Positions 1 through 14,755 of a stretch of DNA of 64,000 bases are shown piece by piece. The first letter of the stretch is position 1; every line of letters starts with the position of its first letter. The notes under the pieces were generated by a model. It was not told where the DNA came from. It saw nothing but the letters and a program-made list of their open reading frames with translations, and made no database searches. The DNA comes from Selaginella moellendorffii (Eukaryota > Streptophyta > Lycopodiopsida > Selaginellales > Selaginellaceae): positions 332,203-396,202 of the forward strand of contig NW_003314287.1 in assembly GCF_000143415.4 (NCBI RefSeq), in the 5' to 3' direction. Made by a program: the position numbers and the translations under genes.

Positions 1-1075
1 TCCAACAGTACAGCAGCAAGGGGCCCATGACGCACACACAAAGCAGCCAAGTTCAGTGATTCCAATTAGCGGTAGCTCCTAATTTCTTTGCTTAACTTAT
101 TGCTTCTTCTTCTTTTAGTTTTGTGAAACCAAAGTGCAAAGAGCGATCATTCTGTCCCAATGGCGAGCAACACAGCGAGTATATTATTTTTCTAGTGCTC
201 CACTTGGGAGGTAGCTTAGACATTGTTAAAATCCTCTCTGATCACAGTCTCTTTTTGGTATTGGCTGGTCCTCCTTAGAAAGATTCTCTCTTTTTTCTCC
301 TTTTTTCTTTTCCTTTCTTCCATTTCGGACTCTTTTTCGAATAGTTTAGGATTAATAAGTCAAAGTTAAACAGAAATAAAAATGTTTGGTTTTTCTTCTT
401 TCTTCATGATGGCTGGAGATCGCTCGCTTGCGCTTGTGCTGCCAGAGGAATTCCGCCCGTGCTGGAGTTTCTCATTGCCGCCTTCTCTTGGGGAGGAATC
501 TGAGATTTCTTTCTGTCCAACACCGAAAAAGAAAAACAATGTTTTTGATTCCTAAAAACCACCAGAAAACGTCCTGTTCGAAGTCAAACCATTTGTTAAT
601 TCGGCGAATAAAGCAAAATGTAACACAAATGGCAGGCACTTACGAAATAAATATGTACTAGACATATCTGGAAAAGCAAAGCAAAGTGAATAGAAGATAA
701 AAGAGCAAAAGCTACCAGAATATATTCTCACGCAGAGAGGAGATATCATTCTTGTCATGCTCTAGAGGGTACCACAATGACATCATTTTGGTGTCATCAT
801 ACAAGCTTACCTGTGAATGCGTATCAACTAATCCTTGGAAAAAAAAAAACGAAAACAAACGTACCCCCTTACTCACAGTTTCTTTCATTTTCGCGAACCT
901 CCAAGCCCTCTGTGCATCAAGAACAAGGAATTAGCTTTGAGTTTAGCAAAACACACACACACTCTCTCTCTCTCTCTTTCCCTGTAGGGACTGTCTCCAT
1001 CTCGGGCACTCTCGCTATCACTGCTCTCGCAAACCCGAGAGAAATGGAAATCATACCTGAGCACACTCGCATCTT
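1..1075. other. Intergenic, no gene recognised
   Basis: I see no convincing coding exon here. Open frames are short, overlap on both strands and match no family I know. The right end is probably 3' flank of the minus-strand Bet v 1 gene. The only distinct feature is a short AC/TC microsatellite near 950-979. Confidence 0.5.
950..979. repeat. (AC)n(TC)n microsatellite
   Basis: A run of about six AC units passes directly into about eight TC units. It is a simple compound microsatellite with no visible functional partner. Confidence 0.85.
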
Positions 1076-1664
1076 TCATGCGTGGAGCTGTGTCGTCTCG
1101 CCGAGCTGAGCCTCCTCCACGCCACTGTTGTATTCCTCATTGTGTGACAGCAAGTATGCCTCGATCGCGTGGAATGTCCCCAGCGCTCCCATCTTCGACT
1201 CCTCCAAGGACGGGCTCTCCACAAGGGGCTCGTACTCGAGCCTCCAGGTGATGGTCGTGCTGGAGCCATCGCCGCTCGGTTCATACGAGACTGTGACGCG
1301 GTACAGGCTGAAAACGATGCCGATGAATCCTCCATCGATGACGGAGGTGACCGTGGTGTAGTTTGCCTCGTCCACGGACTCCACTCTCTCCTTGATAAAC
1401 TTCACCATTGGCACGGCTGGTATGAAAGCACTAACAGGATCAAAAAACGCATTTGAAACGAGCTTTCTTTCTTTTCTTTTCTTTACCTGGTCCAAAGTTG
1501 AGGATCCTTACGCTGCCTGCCGACCCGTCCCCCTCCAGGCTTTCGACTGTAGCGAAGACCTCCGGCATCACCTTTGGCAGCAGCACGCTGCTGTCTTTCA
1601 TTGCTGCCCATAGACGTTTGAGAGGCACTTGCACGACAGTCTGCACAGATTCCATTGCTACCAT
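1076..1664 (-). CDS. Bet v 1 / PR-10 / major-latex-protein-like protein
   Basis: Two exons: 1664-1487 and 1416-1076, with a 70-bp intron; 519 nt, 172 aa. The first exon has the family start (hydrophobic strand, then P-L-K-R-L-W) and the glycine-rich loop EGDGSAGSVR. The intron splits a glycine codon just after NFGP, close to where PR-10 genes usually carry their single intron. The second exon has the KFIKERVESVDE strand and the long C-terminal helix. Bet v 1 fold proteins are small soluble proteins that bind hydrophobic ligands such as cytokinins, brassinosteroids or alkaloid intermediates; the ligand cannot be told from sequence. Length (family about 155-160 aa) is normal apart from a slightly long C-terminus. 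An alternative acceptor at 1430 would shift the frame. I chose ATG 1664; an in-frame ATG lies three codons downstream. Confidence 0.85.
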
Positions 1665-2118
1665 TTCTCAAGAATCCTGCAGCAAGAAACTCTCAGTACA
1701 CCGGCGATGCGAAACTTCTGCCCCAAGGCAATGCTTACCCGATCCAAAGATACACGTATTTATTCACACTTCTGACGGCGAAAGGAACTGCGAATTTTTT
1801 TTTTGTGCGGAGTCAAGCTTCTCCACCGCCAACTGCTTTGTAGTAGCACTGCCACAAACGTCTCGATTCAGAATAAGTCCACGACAAAGTCGAATATTCA
1901 AGAGTAACTTGCCTGTATTTTAAAGGAGAGGCAGCCTTCTACTGACAAACCGTATTGCTTAGCAACTTCTTGATGCTCACAGTCAACAGCAGCCGTGGCC
2001 ACATGCACCGTCGCCTGCATCAAAATTTCTAAAGAAACGAAACAAGTTTGTCAGCACCGCTGCGTTGCCAGCTTTCATTCGCGTCAAAAGTTGATTGTGT
2101 TCGTTCTAGTAAGAGAGG
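1665..2118. other. Intergenic spacer between Bet v 1-like gene and TRM5
   Basis: A 454-bp spacer between two minus-strand genes. It must hold the promoter of the Bet v 1-like gene and the 3' UTR of TRM5. I see no clear TATA box or further ORF. Confidence 0.5.
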
Positions 2119-4017
2119 TTACACGGTCCGCGGCCGCTTCATGCCGGACTCTTCTGTCTGTGAGACATCAGAGTCTGCTTGACCAAACGCAATGGACTCC
2201 GGCAGCATAAAACTTAGACAAAGCATGGTCTGCAGAAATAACAAGTATTTAATTCTCAGAAAGACCACACCATGAGCAAGAGTTTACCTTGTTTGGTGCA
2301 ACCAAACGCACTGTCCAAATCGATGCTCCAGGTAAAGATCCTCCGATAGTGTTTTCAGCAATCTGGAAAAGATCAAGCCAGATATAAAGAACAAAAGACA
2401 AGAATTACGAACATTCATAATGTCAGCAGTTGTTTGTTTGGCTCTCAAAAAGCAGTAGCAGTGGACACACGGCATCGAGCCTTTCCAGGAATCCTTTGAA
2501 AGCAAACCTCTGAAGGTGTCTGTACGACTGTGAGCACGGGAAAGAAAACATCGCTAGATGATTACCTAGGAACGTTAAAGCTGAGGCCGGCAAGTTCATC
2601 ACAACGTGATCAAAGTGCTCCCATGGCTTAGCTTCAACTACGTCTGAATGCACCGCATTTGTTTGCTTTCTTTTAACTTTAGCCTTAAGCGTATCTGCAA
2701 TAGACGAACACGATGCATTGAGGATAAACTCGGTAGTAAAGACTTCTTACCTGAGTCTTGTCTATCTGAAACACCGTCCCTTGGTGTGTTTCCCTTGTCA
2801 GCTTTGTTCAGAGCATGGGCCATTGCTGTTGTTGGATTCACCAGTTCCTTCATAAATTCTCGAGCGTCCATATTGTAAGCGACGATCCTGTTGCCGACCT
2901 TGTTAACGTCGGCATTTTTGAGAAGGTATTCCACACTTGCAGGATTGAGATCGTTCGCATAGACCAAGCATCCCTTCTGTGCAGCTGGTATGGCAAAGGG
3001 CCCGACCCCTGCGAACATATCACAGATCACCTGGCCAGGCTGAAACTCGGACACAAGCCGCTTGTGCTCGTGTTCAAGCCTTGAGTTCCAGTAAACGAGG
3101 CCGTAATTCAGGTGGAAAATGGCACCGTACTGCTTCACCTCTGTAACCATATTGTCCTCTCCGGCCAAAAGCTCAAAGCTCGGAACACGGAACTCGTTCT
3201 TGATAGTGCCAACTTTGTTAAGCACAGTTTTCAGCTTTGGATTCTTCTGCAAAGCAAACATGCCTCGGGACGTGGCTTTGGTGAAATATATCAAAACTTA
3301 CGTCAAGTAGAACCTTGCCAATCAGTTTTTTGTAAGGGAGATGCTCATCTCGGAGGTTAAGATGTGCAATATGTCCTGAAAGCTTCACTGTCAACGTGAA
3401 AAAAAAGTAGAAAGAAAGAAAATACCAATTGTCTCGAAACTACTCGGCACCTCACAAGTTTTTGGAAGAATCTCTCTTAAAACGTGATCTGTGAAGTCTC
3501 TGTCAGAGAAAAGCCATGAAGAGAAAAGGATAACAGCGTACCTGCGGACCAATGCTCGTAACTTAGTAGAATCTCATGCGGAGTCACGTCGAGATCGACA
3601 AGATCTTTAAGAGCGTTTAACTTCTCATCGGGAATTTCGTGCAAGCCTTCCTTTACCAGAGCAAGAAAGAAGGAGAAACTAAGCAAGCAATAGAAATGTG
3701 AGACTACTCACTTGGATCTTTCACCGATTCTGAGAAAATGACTAGCCGAGACTCCGCATCAGCTGGATCATTGACGATGTGCTTCACGCGCGGCTTGTCG
3801 ATGACATAGCTGACGAAACGAGAGATCCCTTCACAATCTCGAGAATACGCATCGGATTCACTCACCCGGCGAGCAATTTCGACACCTGACCGCACAGCCG
3901 CTTTGGAACGCGCAATGCTTGCAGCCGGAGGCTCTGCGCAAACCTAGATTCATCCAGGAAGAGCTCCGCCCGCTCCTCCGCCATAGCGGGAAGCACTAGG
4001 GCTTTGCAAACCTCCAT
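2119..4017 (-). CDS. TRM5: tRNA (guanine37-N1)-methyltransferase TRM5
   Basis: Ten exons: 4017-3866, 3809-3712, 3646-3542, 3497-3426, 3375-3302, 3246-2751, 2694-2566, 2519-2413, 2362-2288, 2229-2119; 1419 nt, 472 aa. TRM5 transfers a methyl group from S-adenosylmethionine to N1 of G37 next to the anticodon, preventing +1 frameshifting. Family signatures in order: [11 protein letters not shown] across the exon 4/5 junction, NKVGTI (about 177-182), the SAM-binding [14 protein letters not shown] (about 243-256), NDLNP (about 265-269), the catalytic-loop NLPASA (about 366-371), then VHCYCF and VAPNK near the C-terminus. Introns are about 50-65 bp. The donor after exon 8 (AAT/gttcgt) is weak and is the least certain junction. 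The start is the first ATG in frame with exon 1. No clear organelle targeting peptide. The gene is head to head with the CCCH gene. Confidence 0.93.
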
Positions 4018-4395
4018 CTTCGCGTTAAACCCCAAGCGGAATCTCTCAGGCGAAAGCCGGAATATGCCAATTTAACAGAATGTCTGGCAGAATGTACCGT
4101 GGTATATAACTAGCGGCAGTACCCTATATAACGCAATGGCGAGTGCGGCTATGGTGTGAGAGCTCGACGTAGGGTTAGCGGCTCCGCCACGAATCTCCTG
4201 GAGCTCGCGCCTCGAAGATTGGATGATCTACTTGAGCGGCAGGTTTGGCATTGCTATCCTCTAGGAATCAAGGCGCCGCGCAGCTGTGGTGAGCGATAAT
4301 CTGAAGTCTTCTCTCCCTCGCAGGATTAGAACCCTATAACGCGCCAAGAACGCGAGCGCGCGCCTGCAAACCCTAGGATAGGGCTTCCCGGGGAA
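4018..4395. promoter_or_regulatory. Putative bidirectional promoter, TRM5 / CCCH gene
   Basis: The two start codons are 378 bp apart and point away from each other, so both promoters and 5' UTRs must fit here. TATA-like stretches lie near 4099-4106 (gtatataac) and 4122-4137 (ccctatataacg). Telo-box-like aaaccctagg occurs at 4368-4378, a motif common upstream of plant translation and RNA-processing genes. Shared regulation is inference. Confidence 0.5.
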
Positions 4396-5857
4396 ATGGC
4401 GACTACTGCCACAGTCGCGGTCACGACAGTCGGTCCCCCTTCCGCGCCGCCGCCGCACACCTCCGAGGAGGAGATCGCCAAGAAGAAGAACACCGATTGC
4501 GTCTATTTCCTGGCATCGCCTCTTACATGCAAGAAGGTATGTTTTATCTTTCTTCTTTGGTGATCCTGGTGGTTCTTGTTCATCGGCATTTTCTTTGTTT
4601 GTCTACAGGGCGATGAGTGTGAATTTCGGCACAGCGAGAGCGCCAGGCTGAATCCCAGAGATTGCTGGTATTGGGTGGGCGGGAATTGCCGCAACAGGGA
4701 GTGTCCATTTCGCCATCCGGTATGTTTTCCACTCATCTTTCGCGTACTTAGGAATTTTTTCTTTTTTGTTTGCTATGATGCTAGATTGATCGAAGTAGAA
4801 GCTGCTCTGCTCTTTGTTTCTTTTTTGTTTCTTTTTTTTTTTCGGTCTTCTCTCTTTGTTTGCTAATGATTCCGTTCTTCATTTTCTCGTACAGCCTATA
4901 GAGAGTCGCCCAGCAGCAGCTGCTCCGCCACCAACACCACCCGTGCCAAAGAAACCCGTCCCGTGCTTCTTCTTCTCCCAGGGCTGCTGTGCCAAGGGAG
5001 CCAAATGCCAGTTTCTTCACGAGGGTCCGGCATCAAATGCGATGGTGTACAGGCTCTCCGATTCCTCCAAACCAGCAACACAGGATTCCAGCAAGCCCAA
5101 AGTGGAGCCATCGACTGCGGAAGCCACTCAACTGCAGCAGCAGGGTAGCACAGGATCGCAAACTCCTGACAAGAGGAAAGACAATGTCTACCGCCTCCAG
5201 GATGGTCCGAGGAAAGGGAAACTAGCAGCACCAGCAGCAGCAGGACCTTCCAGGGAATCGTCCGAGGACTTGAACAACGATCAATCCGCCAACAGGACCG
5301 GCAAGCCACACAAGGAGAGCTTTACGTGGAAGCTATCGGACAGCCCCGCGGCGCAGAAGCAACCAGCGGCACAATCCTCGGAGGCCTCACCCCCGCAAAG
5401 GAAGGCGGAGAAGCACAGCCGGAAGTCGAGCTCGTCGAGCGGTGAGATGGACAGGAAGAGGAGGGAGTCAAACGCGAGCAGAGGGTCCGATGGCGGTGAC
5501 AGCAGCGAAGTGGTGGCGGAGGATTTCGCAGGGCCGAAGAGCCTGGCTCAGATCAAAGAGGAGAAGCGCAAGAACGAGGATTCGGAAGAGCCCGGCTCGG
5601 CATTCACGGCCAAGAGAAAGCCGAGCGGCCAAGGTGGTGGCGGTGTTCGTAGGAAGCTATGTAATGGATCGAGCAGCGGCGCTCATGGCGGTGACGGTGA
5701 TGGTGGCGGTGAGGGTGACGGTGGCGGTGAAGGTGACGGTGGCGGTGAGGAGGGCGAGGACGGTGAGAACGTGACGGGCATGGAGATCAACGGCGCAGAT
5801 GCTGCCATGCATGCTGACGAGGACGAGTTTGCCCGGAAGCTTGCTGGATTGTTGTAA
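4396..5857 (+). CDS. Three-finger CCCH zinc-finger protein (C3H17/ZC3H11A-like)
   Basis: Three exons: 4396-4536, 4609-4719, 4895-5857; 404 aa. Finger 1 uses C35, C45, C51, H55; finger 2 C66, C74, C79, H83; finger 3 C108, C115/C116, C122, H126. The first two fingers and their linker (SESARLNPRDCWYW) are the conserved signature of plant CCCH proteins related to Arabidopsis C3H17 and, more distantly, animal ZC3H11A, which are RNA-binding or mRNA-export factors. The rest is low-complexity and probably disordered: Ser/Lys-rich, with basic nuclear-localisation-like clusters, then an acidic Gly-rich repeat coded by a short tandem repeat near 5689-5755. Exons join in phase 0 and ATG 4396 opens the reading frame. 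Nuclear RNA binding is the likely role; the target is unknown. Confidence 0.88.
5689..5757 (+). repeat. In-frame minisatellite in the CCCH gene
   Basis: Tandem units of about 18 bp (ggtgacggtggcggtgag) encode Gly-Asp/Glu repeats in the C-terminal tail. Copy number may vary between haplotypes. Confidence 0.75.
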
Positions 5858-6089
5858 CTCGGAGAGAAAAAAAACAAAAATTTACGAACAAAAACTCTGG
5901 TATAGTGGTGTGAGGGGTTTTGTGGGTTTTAGGCGGTGACACGGTGGCGCTCTCTCAGCCACCCAATCGGTCGGTTGGGATGTTCCAGCGCTAGCCCGGA
6001 AGTCTCTAGAATACAAGGTCTTTATAGTAGCACAGCATTATCGGGCTCTAGGGCTAGGGATTTTGGCCAAGGAAGGAAGCGAGAGAGCG

Positions 6090-8654
<2,565 letters not shown>

Positions 8655-10435
8655 AGACTCAACACACACACGCAACGCAAAGCAAACACGCGAGAGATAA
8701 GTATGGCTTTCCTTCGTTTTCTCGTCTTTCCTTCTTTTCTATAAGCCGTGCGAGTGGGAAAGCTTCACAGATTCCTATGGTGTCAAATTTTTGTTAAATA
8801 GAGGAGGAGAAACAAAGCTTGCAAAAAGTTCTGAAAACAATGTTATGAGATGATCGATATTTCTTCTATATTGTTTATATGGTTTTGTGCTTTTATTTTT
8901 TGATTCCCTAGGTAGGTGCTAAGAGCACAACAATGTCAACACAAAGCTAAGTGTCTGGACTGTGTTCCTGACTGGTAGCTTGGGCCATGACACAAATGCC
9001 CAGGGGGCTTTGTACGGCGGTGACAGGGGGACTTTGTACGGACTGGTTGTCATGTTTCTCGATCGTATCTGTGAGTTCTCGATCATAACACCTCGCTAAA
9101 GCTTCCAGCTTCAAATCGATTTCTTTTTATGTATGCGAAGAGGAACGTTTGTTTGTGCATTTGGTAAGCTTAAAGCTGGAAAGCCCAAGCAAGCAGTGAC
9201 AAAAAAGTAAGGACAAAGATGGTCCACACAGCAGACAGTACCATAGTGGAGGGGGGTAATTTAAAAAATCCCCAAAAATGTATAAACAATGTAAAAAAGA
9301 AAGAGTTTTTACTTGTAGCTTTTGGTGTTATGTTCCAGAACTTTCCGGCCGTGTATCGGAATATTTTTGGATCGCAGTAGTACCTACGGAGATAAGAACG
9401 CAATTGAGAGTTTTTATCAAACTGCACGAGGCATTTTGTACGTCATGGTAAAAACAATGCAAAGCTGCCGTATTTTAGACCATAGAAAATCGTAAAAAGT
9501 AATAGAATAGATTACAAAGGTGATGTAACCCTCACAGAGATCTTCGTCTAACACCTTGGTTTGATTTGAAATGGACAAAGATGGCGGTTTAGAAAATTGC
9601 CAATGCACCAACAAATTACAGCCGCTTTGTATAATCAGCGTATTCTTTTTTTTTCCCTTGTGATGCGGCTGCTACAACCATCGCCCTCCCATCAGACCTT
9701 CCTTTCACATACTCCCAGTCAAGAAAAGCAGCGTCAGCATCCGACGTGGGGCCCACCTCCAGCTCATCGCCCAAGTGGCTCCGTCGTGGCACTACCCGTT
9801 CTGCCCGGATGTGCCACTTTGCTGCCCAGCGAAACCGGGGCAGCACGGTCAGCACGATCAACTTTATTTTAAAAGATCCGCACGACACGTCAGCAGCTCG
9901 ATATATAAATCTCACCGTAGCAAGCCCTATTGTAATGCCGCCATACGTTCTTCGTATAGTCCACCAACGACTACTTTTGCGTAGGCTACAGTATAGCGAT
10001 AGTGCGCATATGCTTCGCGAATCTTTCCGTACGTAGAGCGCAATAGTGACTGGTGACATTTTTGTGTGTTTGTTTCAATCCCGGGGAGGGGAGGGGATGA
10101 ATTTCTTCCCAAGCAAGAGGGCGTGAGAGGGGCGCGCAAGGGCGCAAGGGCTGGGGACTAGCGCCATCGCGGCGGCAGCATGAATCGCAGGTCAGATCTC
10201 GCTCCGGCAGCTCGGCAAGCGATCTAGCGATCTAGCGCCATCGAAATTTGGATGAAATATCGCTCTGTCTCGCTCCAGGCGCAGGGTTTTGGCAGCCGCT
10301 GGACGAGATTTCTCGGCGCATTGCTGGATCTTTGGCAGCGCTCGCCCGTGGCGGCATTGTCATTGGAATTCAGGGCTCTAGCAGGCACGAGGACCTAATC
10401 AACAAGCGCGCTCCTTCCAAGGGATTTTTCCAGCC
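8655..10435. other. Intergenic, HSP70 to NAT
   Basis: About 1.8 kb without a recognised gene. Open frames around 9600-10060 overlap on both strands and show no family motif. The right half holds the promoter and 5' UTR of the transporter, including a purine-rich stretch (ggggaggggaggggatg) near 10081-10099. Confidence 0.5.
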
Positions 10436-12792
10436 ATGTCAGAGGATCATCAGCATAAAATCCAGGAACAGCTGCCAGAAATCGACTACTGCCCGAACGA
10501 TAGCCCGCCATGGCGTAAGCTCCATTCCTCCTCTCTCTCTTCAACCTTAAGAGCTCTTCTCTGATTGTGATGCTGTTTCTTGCAGCTCAAACTATCCTCC
10601 TTGGATTCCAACATTTTCTAACAATGATAGGAACCACGGTGCTCATTCCAAGCCTATTGGTGGGCAATATGGGCGCTACCAACGTAAGCCATGGCCATGT
10701 CTTGGCATTGCAATGGGGTTCGTTTGATTACTCACGACTATTGTATCAAATCGATGCAGGAACAAAAGGCTCGGGTGTATCAGACATTGCTGTTTGCTTC
10801 GGGGATAAACACTTTGATCCAAACGTTTGTTGGAACAAGGTTGCCCGTCGTTGTAGGTGGTTCCTTTGCGTATATTATTCCCATAACATCGATTACCAAC
10901 TCGCCAAGGCTACGATCGATATACTACGATCACGATGTAAGTGGAAGAAAATGTGCCCTCGGATTCGTTGATTCTGAAGGGTTGTTCTTTCCAGAGATTT
11001 GTTCACACGATCAGGGCAGTTCAGGGTGCAGTCATTCTTTCCTCTATCTTACAGATAATTTTAGGATTTAGTGGTCTATGGGGGATCATGTTGAAGTGAG
11101 TGCTTGGGTCTTCGTGTGCTATACAGACTTATGTTTGTTACAGGTACATTTCTCCTACAACTTATGCGCCTGCAATTATTTTGCTTGGTCTCGGCTTTTA
11201 TGAGTATGGCTTTCCAGGAGTACGTGCTTTCTTCAAAATCTAGTTGATTATATATTGTGGCTTTTCTGCAGATAGCCAAGTGTGTAGAAATCGGACTGCC
11301 AGCGTTGATCATTCTTCTCCTCTTTTCTCAGGTAAGCTGTCGTTAACTTCGTAGTGAACGTCTGAAGTGTTGTGGGCTCTGGCAGTATTTTAAAGCTTTG
11401 TCAAGAAAGAAGCTACCAGTTTTTGAGCGCTTCCCGATTATCGTGACAGTAATAATATCATGGGCCTATGCATATATTTTGACAGTAAGTGGAGCATATA
11501 GAGCCGCGACAGAGAAAGGAAAAGACCATTGCCGCACGGATCGTGCTCATCTAGTTGGATCTTCTCCCTGGTACGTAGACATTTATACTGTTCTTCGCAA
11601 ACAGGCTGATGAAACATGAATTGTTATACAGGATAAGACTTCCATATCCGTTGGAATGGGGCGCTCCTACATTTGATGGGGGCTATACATTCGCCATGAT
11701 GGCTTCCGCCCTCGTTGCTCAGATTGAGGTGTGCTTTTTTTCTATCGAGTTTTGGTGCTGAGACCGTAGCGTTTTCTTTTACTTCAGTCAACTGCAGCCA
11801 TTTATGCTGTCTCACGGCTCGCGAACGCCACCCCGCCTCCTCCTTTTGTTGTTGGTCGTGGAATTGGATGGTTGGTAAGACATTTAGTATTCAGTCCAGT
11901 GCATTTTTATGGCTAACTTCTTTCTCAACACAAACAGGGATTCGGGACGCTTCTGAACGGCTTGTTTGGAACCGTGGTAGGACCAACTATATCACCGTAA
12001 GGATTTTCTTAGACCACATTCTAGATCACACGGTGACTTGGTCTTGTTCTGTCCGCAGAGAAAATGCGGGTCTCGTTGGAATTACCCGTGTTGGTAGTCG
12101 TCGCACGGTGCAAATCGCGGCGATTTTTATGCTGGTCTTTTCGATCTTAGGTAAGCACGCTTGCAAAGTCGTATCTGGATGCTCACATTCTCCACCTGCA
12201 GGTAAATTTGGGGCAGTGATAGCTTCCATACCACAATCGATTGTCGCTGCTATCTACTGTGTGACGTTTGCGGTCTTAGGTGAGATATAGACATCTTGCA
12301 AGCCATTTTTTTTTTTTTTTTTCTCAAATGCTTCTTGTCTTCTTTTCCTTTTACTCGTGGCAGCTGCTGTTGGGATTTCGTATTTGCAGTTTGTCAACTT
12401 GAACATCACCCGGAATCTTTTTATCCTCGGCTTCGCCCTGTTCATGGGATTCTCCGTCCCACAGTACTTCTACGAGTTCAGATCGGCCAGCAACCATGGC
12501 CCAGTTAACACAAATGCGGAATGGGTAATTTTTCTTGTCACTGTTTTAACTCGTCTAAAACGTTTGTTTCGCGCTTGGACAGTTTAACGACATACTCAAC
12601 ACCTTATTTTCTTCAAACGTTCTGGTGGGATTTGTGCTGGCTGTGCTCCTGGACAGCACCTTGAAAGCGCATAAGAAGGATCGGGGAATGGGGTGGTGGA
12701 AGAAGTATCACAAGTGGGATCATCCAACAAATGAAGAATTCTACAAGCTGCCTCTCAATATGAACAGATATTTTCCTCCTCCACACTACTAA
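10436..12792 (+). CDS. NAT: Nucleobase-ascorbate transporter (NAT family)
   Basis: Fourteen exons: 10436-10514, 10586-10683, 10760-10936, 10995-11095, 11144-11219, 11272-11331, 11386-11570, 11632-11728, 11788-11874, 11938-11996, 12059-12150, 12202-12279, 12364-12524, 12583-12792; 1560 nt, 519 aa. NAT/NCS2 proteins are multi-pass membrane carriers; plant members move xanthine, uric acid, adenine, guanine or uracil. Family landmarks: PPW then [20 protein letters not shown] at the first membrane segment, [19 protein letters not shown], the core [16 protein letters not shown] that carries the NAT motif, [17 protein letters not shown], and the tail [10 protein letters not shown] followed by [13 protein letters not shown]. 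Length is typical (family about 520-540). All junctions keep frame. Substrate cannot be decided from sequence. Confidence 0.94.
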
Positions 12793-13849
12793 GAGACCAA
12801 TAAAATTTCGGTGACCTTTTTTAACTGTATAGAATCTCAAAGATTTGCATTTTCAGCCACTCAAAATGCAAGCATAAACCAGCTTGAAAGCTTTCTGAAG
12901 TGACGTTCTCATACAGAACTTGGAGACATTCTTTTCTTTTTTTTGGAAGAACAAAGTTTCATTATATTTTGTTTTGATTTTTTAGGCTGCAATCAAATAG
13001 AATAGAATAGCCTTTTACATATTTGTCTAATATTTGTTTTGGTTTGCGGTATTTGGTGATTTTCAAGAGGAAGATTGCCATTGGGTAGTTCATGAGAGCT
13101 TGAACTCGGTAATAAGTGCACTCTCAAATGTGTTTGAATCGCTCCTCCCACTGTAGCCATGGTAGCCACCTTAGGAGAATGACTCCCAAACAGTCAATGT
13201 AGGCAGCCAGGATCATCTAATTGCGGTAAATTAATCAACTCTTTTCAACCATGTTTTGAAGAGATAGTTGAAGGGCTGTGTAAGCTTGTTACCCCCAGGA
13301 ACATGGAGAGTCGGGTGCAAGCATGGCGAGCTTGTTCCTGCGGTCACATCCCTTATGACCATTCTTAAAGTTAGTTAAATGACACATACAAAGCCATAAT
13401 ATTCTCTGTTGCAGTAAAATTCTCAATAATGACTAATCTAGATCAAGGGGAGGGAAGTGTTCTTAGTGGATTTGCTGGGACAACCATGTAGAGATGTCCT
13501 CTTGATAACATAGATGGAACAAGCCTTAACAGGCAGGCACACGCCAGTTAAGTTGATTGCACTGTTGCCGACCGTTGGTCGACCAGCCTAGCATGGTTAC
13601 AAGTGGAATGTCGCTCCATTCAGCTGCAAGCCTGTCTCTGAGAGAGTCTGGAACACAAGTACTTGGTTCATGTCTCCAACCATAGCCCATGAGAGCACTC
13701 CACAGTGTCAAGTTCGTGATTGGATGGAGTCATATCGAATGTGTCCTCCACACTTGCTGTAGAAATCTACCAGAGAGACCTTCAAACGCAAGCATCAAAC
13801 ACAATCCTTCCACTTTCTCTGGTAAGGCATGAGTACGTTTTTGTGTTGT
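12793..13849. other. Intergenic, no gene recognised
   Basis: 3' flank of the transporter, then sequence without intact reading frames. Some short translated pieces are vaguely PPR-like, but I cannot support a gene. Confidence 0.45.
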
Positions 13850-14200
13850 CTAGCAGCTGAAAAGAGCCCAAAAACCTGGGTGGTGAATCTTTAAGACGAT
13901 CCAGGAATTTGTCTATGAAAGAAAAAGCTACGAGTGAGTGCTGTGATTCTGGGAACACTCAAGGCATGTAGTAGAGCCAAGGTTGGAAAATCATTCATGA
14001 TAATCCAGTTTAGAGTGATCACCACTCTTTACATGGCGAGTGGTCTGGTTTATATGGCAGCATGGTGTTCGCAGCAGGTCTTTGATGGGATGACCAACAG
14101 GATACAGTGTCGTGGAACTCGTTGATTCAAGGATATGCCAGCAATAGGGAAATGCCAAGAGCTTTGGGCATCTTATCGCTCATGATCTCAAGAGGCACAA
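13850..14200 (+). pseudogene. PPR (PLS-type) gene fragment
   Basis: Frame-broken pieces read like a pentatricopeptide protein: GTLKACSRAKVGKS, then YMASGLVYM, QQVFDGMTNR and, after a frameshift near 14103, DTVSWNSLIQGYAS. These match the pattern of PLS-class PPR repeats (LKAC..., LVDMYAKCG, VFD.M..RD..SWN..I.GY). No start, no long frame and several stops, so it is a relic. PPR proteins bind organellar RNA. Confidence 0.55.
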
Positions 14201-14249
14201 TCACAGTCTGAGGCATCTCAATCAACAAGTAGAGACCAAGATTCTGTAG

Positions 14250-14543
14250 ATGCTAAAAAACGATCACGAGCCAAGGGCTTGGTGAAGATATTGGCAACCA
14301 TCTCTCCTGTAGCACAGTACACCAGCTTGAGGATCTCCTCTTCAGTCTTCTAATGAACAAAGTGATGATGAGTGTCAAAGTGCTTGGGTGGCAATGGTAG
14401 TGAGGGTTGGCAGACAGAGCTATACAGCTTTGGTTATCACACCACAGCCTTGTTGGACCTTGCTGAGGAAGGCCAACCTCTACAAGTAAGGCTCTGAGCC
14501 AAATAAGTTCTTTAGCCATGTGAGCATTGCCACTTATTTTCAA
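14250..14543 (-). pseudogene. Ty1/copia polyprotein remnant (RNase H end)
   Basis: The minus strand contains AKELIWLRALLVEVGLP followed by a WCDNQSCIALSANP block, the C-terminal RNase H region of copia elements (usual form: AKEAIWLRRLL, then CDNQSAI.LA.NP). Downstream pieces in other frames continue with an H..H.HHF-like stretch and FTKPLA near the end. It is frameshifted and I see no LTR, so only a fragment remains. Confidence 0.65.
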
Positions 14544-14755
14544 AGACTTTAGTTCATTGAATAATTTAAGAAAAAGCTTGTCACCAATTTTGTACTTCTG
14601 ATGATTATAATACTTATTAGCCAGTCCCTTGTTTCATTCTTAATTTTGTCTCATGGTTAACTTTGCCAACTCAAATTTATCTTGCGAAGAAAATCACAAA
14701 TATAAAGCACCCAAACTAAAGTCAAACTCAAATCTATTGGGAGACTCATAGCTAT

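Noticed and set aside
6063-6089. Earlier non-ATG start for the HSP70
   Set aside because: ATG 6090 gives a normal transit peptide and length; the upstream codon is TTG.
9597-10059. Overlapping ORFs between HSP70 and NAT
   Set aside because: Open on both strands with no family motif or codon pattern; probably promoter and UTR sequence.
13526-13711. Minus-strand ORF that looked like a PPR fragment
   Set aside because: The residues do not follow the PPR repeat spacing; only the plus-strand block at 13850-14200 does.
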